Below, in pieces: positions 7,092 to 9,401 of a stretch of 9,401 nucleotides of DNA. The DNA lies in contig USLW01000058.1 in assembly GCA_900555605.1 (NCBI GenBank), forward strand, positions 1-9,401, written 5' to 3'. The first letter of the stretch is position 1, and each line of letters begins with the position of its first letter. This DNA is from an uncultured Clostridium sp. (GTDB lineage: Bacteria > Bacillota > Clostridia > UBA1212 > UBA1255). Both the position numbers and the translations under genes were made by a program. Below the pieces are notes generated by a model. It was not told the origin of the DNA, searched no databases, and saw only the letters and a list, made by a program, of their open reading frames with translations.

Positions 7092-8474
7092 ATGGCCAGA
7101 AATTATTCTGAGATTACGCCTGAAATTGCCAAACTTGCAGAGCTGTGCGGCGGAAATAGTATAATCGAGCCGGAGCTGTATATTCAGCACAAGGTAAACC
7201 GGGGACTGCGGGATTTAAACGGAAAGGGCGTGCTGACAGGACTGACTGAGGTCTCAGAGATCAAGTCGACGGAAGTAATAGACGGGGTGGAACACCCCTG
7301 TTACGGAAAGCTGTACTATCGCGGCGTGGATGTGGAGGATCTTGTAAAGGGATTCATTTCCGACGGACGGTTCGGCTTTGAAGAAACTGTGTACCTATTG
7401 CTGTTCGGCCGACTGCCGGCCCCGAAAGAGCTGGAGGCTTTTTATAAAGTGCTGGCAAGCTACCGGACGCTTCCCGGTTCTTTTGTAAGAGACATTATTA
7501 TGAAAGCGCCGAGCCTTGACATGATGAATACGCTTGCGCGCAGCGTTCTTACATTGTACGCATATGACGATGCGGCGAATGATATCAGCATTCCGAATGT
7601 GCTGCGGCAGTGTATTCTGCTGATCGCATTATTTCCGCTGCTTTCTGTCTATGGGTATCAGGCATATGATTATTATCTGAACGACGGGACGAGTTTTTTC
7701 ATTCATGAACCGAAGGCCGAGCTGTCAACCGCGGAGAATATCCTGCATATGCTCCGTTTAGACAGTAAGTATACTGCCCTCGAAGCAAAAATTCTGGATA
7801 TTGCCCTTGTATTGCATGCAGAACACGGCGGCGGCAACAATTCTACTTTTACGACCCGGGTGGTTTCCTCCTCCGGCACAGATACCTATTCTGCGATTGC
7901 CGCGGCGCTGGGCTCTCTGAAAGGGCCGAAACACGGCGGGGCAAACATCAAGGTCGTTCAAATGGTAGAGAATATCAAAGAGCACGTAAAGGATTGGGAG
8001 GATGAGGAAGAGGTCGGCAGATATCTGGAGAAGATTCTGACAAAGCAGGCATTTGATAAAAGTGGGCTGATTTACGGAATGGGACATGCAGTTTATTCCC
8101 TGTCCGATCCGCGGGCCAATATCTTCAAATCATTTGTAGAAAAGCTCAGTGATGAGAAGAATTTACATAAAGAATACGCGCTGTATGCCAATATTGAGAG
8201 AATGGCGCCGAAAATTATCGAGAAATCGCGTAAAATGTATAAGGGCGTCAGTGCGAATATTGACTTTTACAGCGGTTTTGTATACAGCATGCTCGGCCTG
8301 CCGACGGAGCTGTTTACCCCGATTTTTGCGATGGCGCGGATTGCCGGCTGGAGTGCGCATCGAATTGAAGAGCTGGTGAATGCCAGTAAAATCATACGGC
8401 CCTCTTATAAAAGCGTGCAGCCTCACAGGGAATATATTGCGTTGGCGGACCGGAAGCCGCTTGGGGCCGAATAA
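7092..8474 (+). CDS. gltA: Citrate synthase (class I, Si-type)
   Basis: This enzyme condenses acetyl-CoA with oxaloacetate to citrate, the entry step of the TCA cycle; in anaerobic Clostridia it usually feeds a partial route to 2-oxoglutarate and glutamate. The 460-residue product carries the three catalytic residues: H245 in HAEHGGGNNSTF, H332 in GMGHAVYSLSDPRA, and D391 in NIDFYSG. The late binding stretch IIRPSYKSV is also present. It is longer than the compact ~370-residue bacterial forms; the extra length is an N-terminal region of about 60-80 residues before the first core motif (LYYRGVDVEDLV). The frame is open back to 7023, inside the terminator. The ATG at 7092 is chosen because AAGGTGG (7080-7086) sits five bases upstream. 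It has its own promoter and terminator. A 2-methylcitrate synthase activity cannot be excluded from sequence. Confidence 0.94.
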   Translation: MARNYSEITPEIAKLAELCGGNSIIEPELYIQHKVNRGLRDLNGKGVLTGLTEVSEIKSTEVIDGVEHPCYGKLYYRGVDVEDLVKGFISDGRFGFEETVYLLLFGRLPAPKELEAFYKVLASYRTLPGSFVRDIIMKAPSLDMMNTLARSVLTLYAYDDAANDISIPNVLRQCILLIALFPLLSVYGYQAYDYYLNDGTSFFIHEPKAELSTAENILHMLRLDSKYTALEAKILDIALVLHAEHGGGNNSTFTTRVVSSSGTDTYSAIAAALGSLKGPKHGGANIKVVQMVENIKEHVKDWEDEEEVGRYLEKILTKQAFDKSGLIYGMGHAVYSLSDPRANIFKSFVEKLSDEKNLHKEYALYANIERMAPKIIEKSRKMYKGVSANIDFYSGFVYSMLGLPTELFTPIFAMARIAGWSAHRIEELVNASKIIRPSYKSVQPHREYIALADRKPLGAE

Positions 8475-8489
8475 AGAGCTGCAAAGAGG

Positions 8490-8532
8490 AAAAAAAGGGG
8501 CGGAACCCATCGGTTCCGCCTTTTTTTATTTT
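8490..8532. terminator. Bidirectional terminator between gltA and the convergent prfA chimera
   Basis: GGCGGAACC (8499-8507) pairs perfectly with GGTTCCGCC (8512-8520) around the loop CATC. Seven A precede the stem (8490-8496) and seven T follow it (8521-8527), extended by ATTTT. It therefore has a U-tract in both directions and should stop both convergent transcripts. The stop codon of the minus-strand gene (TAA, complement of 8526-8528) lies inside the right-hand T-tract, only five bases from the stem. Confidence 0.92.
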
Positions 8533-9401
8533 ACCGCAGGCAGGGTGCGCGCTTCTCTCAGGCAGTCCGTATCTTCGGAAAAGAAAGGCTTCAGCACAAA
8601 AGAATAACAGAATTGCTTTTCTCTCAGCTGATACCGTGGAGGCAGCACAGGACCGCAGCTGTTGGAACCGATCCCAGATTGCTTGTAATCAATATGCACG
8701 ATTGTTTCAGGGCGGGGCAGCAATTCTCTGCGATGCTGTGCACGCGTCAGGTCCTCCGGTGTATAATGCAGCGCGCTGAATTCAAATTCCGGCATACCTT
8801 TTATCAGAAGCCCGCGGCCGAGACGATCTGTTACCGCAGCCCATTTTGTACGGAAATGGTTGCCGGTTTCCTGGGGGAACAGATAATTCGTAAACGCGCT
8901 CTCTACAGAGGAGCGAAATACCGCCATTTTACCTGCCTGATCCGTTGTAATCAGTGCATCGATCACCTCGTCGAGATCGCCGTCCAATACGGCGGACAGC
9001 TTGTACAGCGTCAGATCGATGCGATGATCCGTCACGCGATTTTGCGGATAATTATAAGTACGGATTCGTTCGCTTCTGTCTCCTGTACCCACCTGGCTTT
9101 TCCGCGTCTCGGCAACCGCAGAATCCCGGGCGCCTTTATACATCTCATACAGCTTTGAGCGCAGCACCCTCAGCGCCCGCTCTTTATTTTTCAGCTGTGA
9201 CTTTTCATCTTGGCAGGATACCACGAGTCCCGTAGGCTTATGTGTGATCCGGATGGCAGACTCCGTTTTATTGATGTGCTGGCCGCCTGCGCCGCTGGAG
9301 CGGAACGTATCGATCTGAAGGTCATTCATGTTAATATCAACCTCCACATCGTCCATTTCCGGCAGCACCGCCACCGTTACCGTAGAGGTGTGTATGCGGC
9401 C
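8526..9401 (-). CDS. prfA: Peptide chain release factor 1 fused in frame to a beta-galactosidase C-terminal domain, 5' partial
   Basis: RF1 reads UAA/UAG stop codons and triggers peptide release on the ribosome. The frame enters from the right edge, so the N-terminus and the stop-recognition PxT tripeptide, which should lie just upstream of GRIHTS, are outside the window. Visible RF1 parts are [15 protein letters not shown], the catalytic GGQ in [17 protein letters not shown] (GGQ at 9279-9287), and [20 protein letters not shown]. The last of these marks RF1 rather than RF2. RF1 normally ends a few residues after DALITTDQA. Here, after QAGKM (M at 8925-8927), the frame continues into about 130 residues resembling the C-terminal domain of GH2 beta-galactosidases, with no linker and no frameshift. 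The RF1 part shows no decay, so its function may be kept. The alternative is a misassembly or a recent deletion joining prfA to a downstream lacZ. Confidence 0.87.
   Translation of the reverse strand, partial: GRIHTSTVTVAVLPEMDDVEVDINMNDLQIDTFRSSGAGGQHINKTESAIRITHKPTGLVVSCQDEKSQLKNKERALRVLRSKLYEMYKGARDSAVAETRKSQVGTGDRSERIRTYNYPQNRVTDHRIDLTLYKLSAVLDGDLDEVIDALITTDQAGKMAVFRSSVESAFTNYLFPQETGNHFRTKWAAVTDRLGRGLLIKGMPEFEFSALHYTPEDLTRAQHRRELLPRPETIVHIDYKQSGIGSNSCGPVLPPRYQLREKQFCYSFVLKPFFSEDTDCLREARTLPAVK
8529..8924 (-). other. lacZ (GH2 beta-galactosidase) C-terminal-derived segment within the prfA frame
   Basis: The first 110 or so of these 132 codons match the last domain (small-chain type) of GH2 beta-galactosidases. 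Landmarks in order are [20 protein letters not shown] (the PQE-x-GN motif), [39 protein letters not shown] and [10 protein letters not shown]. The final strand is CYSFVLKPF, where such proteins usually end. About 18 further residues ([17 protein letters not shown] at the end) have no recognised counterpart and lead to the stop. The TIM-barrel catalytic domain and all other LacZ domains are absent, so this piece cannot hydrolyse lactose. In full-length enzymes it packs onto the catalytic core; alone it could only act as a fold or a binding appendage. The family call is from motif recall, not an alignment. Confidence 0.8.

Noticed and set aside
7073..7111. Possible 12-codon leader peptide overlapping the gltA start
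   Set aside because: The ATG at 7073 has no SD upstream (only A+T-rich sequence), and the peptide has no regulatory codon pattern. Chance is the simpler explanation.
8613..9158. Plus-strand open frame of 181 codons opposite the prfA chimera
   Set aside because: It has no recognisable motif and no SD. The opposite strand shows clear RF1 and LacZ motifs across the same stretch.

Overview
The window reads as a chromosomal housekeeping segment of a Gram-positive bacterium of the Firmicutes, most likely class Clostridia. Evidence is strong Shine-Dalgarno (SD) sites, a MecA-type ClpC adaptor, the radC-mreB-mreC-mreD-penicillin-binding protein 2 order, class I citrate synthase, and compact TATAAT-type promoters with Rho-independent terminators. 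The base composition looks intermediate. Nothing indicates a prophage, insertion sequence, CRISPR array, or tRNA/rRNA gene.

Layout, left to right. Positions 3-401 hold the C-terminal end of a membrane protein resembling the cytoplasmic tail of a transglutaminase-like protein (cut by the window edge). A promoter with a near-perfect 22-bp palindrome over its expected transcription start leads into mecA (524-1261), which ends at a strong terminator. A second promoter, whose spacer is a T7-G-A8 homopolymer pair, drives a five-gene run: radC, mreB, mreC, mreD and mrdA (1485-6963). Its last four genes are the core of the rod-shape elongasome: actin-like MreB filaments, the MreC scaffold, the MreD membrane partner, and the transpeptidase PBP2. 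The run ends at a terminator whose stem and T-tract double as the -35 region and spacer of the next promoter, which drives citrate synthase (gltA, 7092-8474). A bidirectional terminator separates gltA from a convergent minus-strand gene.

That minus-strand gene is the main surprise. From the right edge it encodes the C-terminal half of peptide chain release factor 1 (RF1; GGQ motif, RF1-specific motifs). At the point where RF1 should end, the frame runs without a stop into about 110 residues that look like the C-terminal domain of a GH2 beta-galactosidase (LacZ). About 18 more residues follow, and the stop codon lies inside the terminator T-tract. This is either a genuine deletion-derived RF1-LacZ-tail chimera, a retained fusion, or an assembly artefact. 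The sequence alone cannot separate these.
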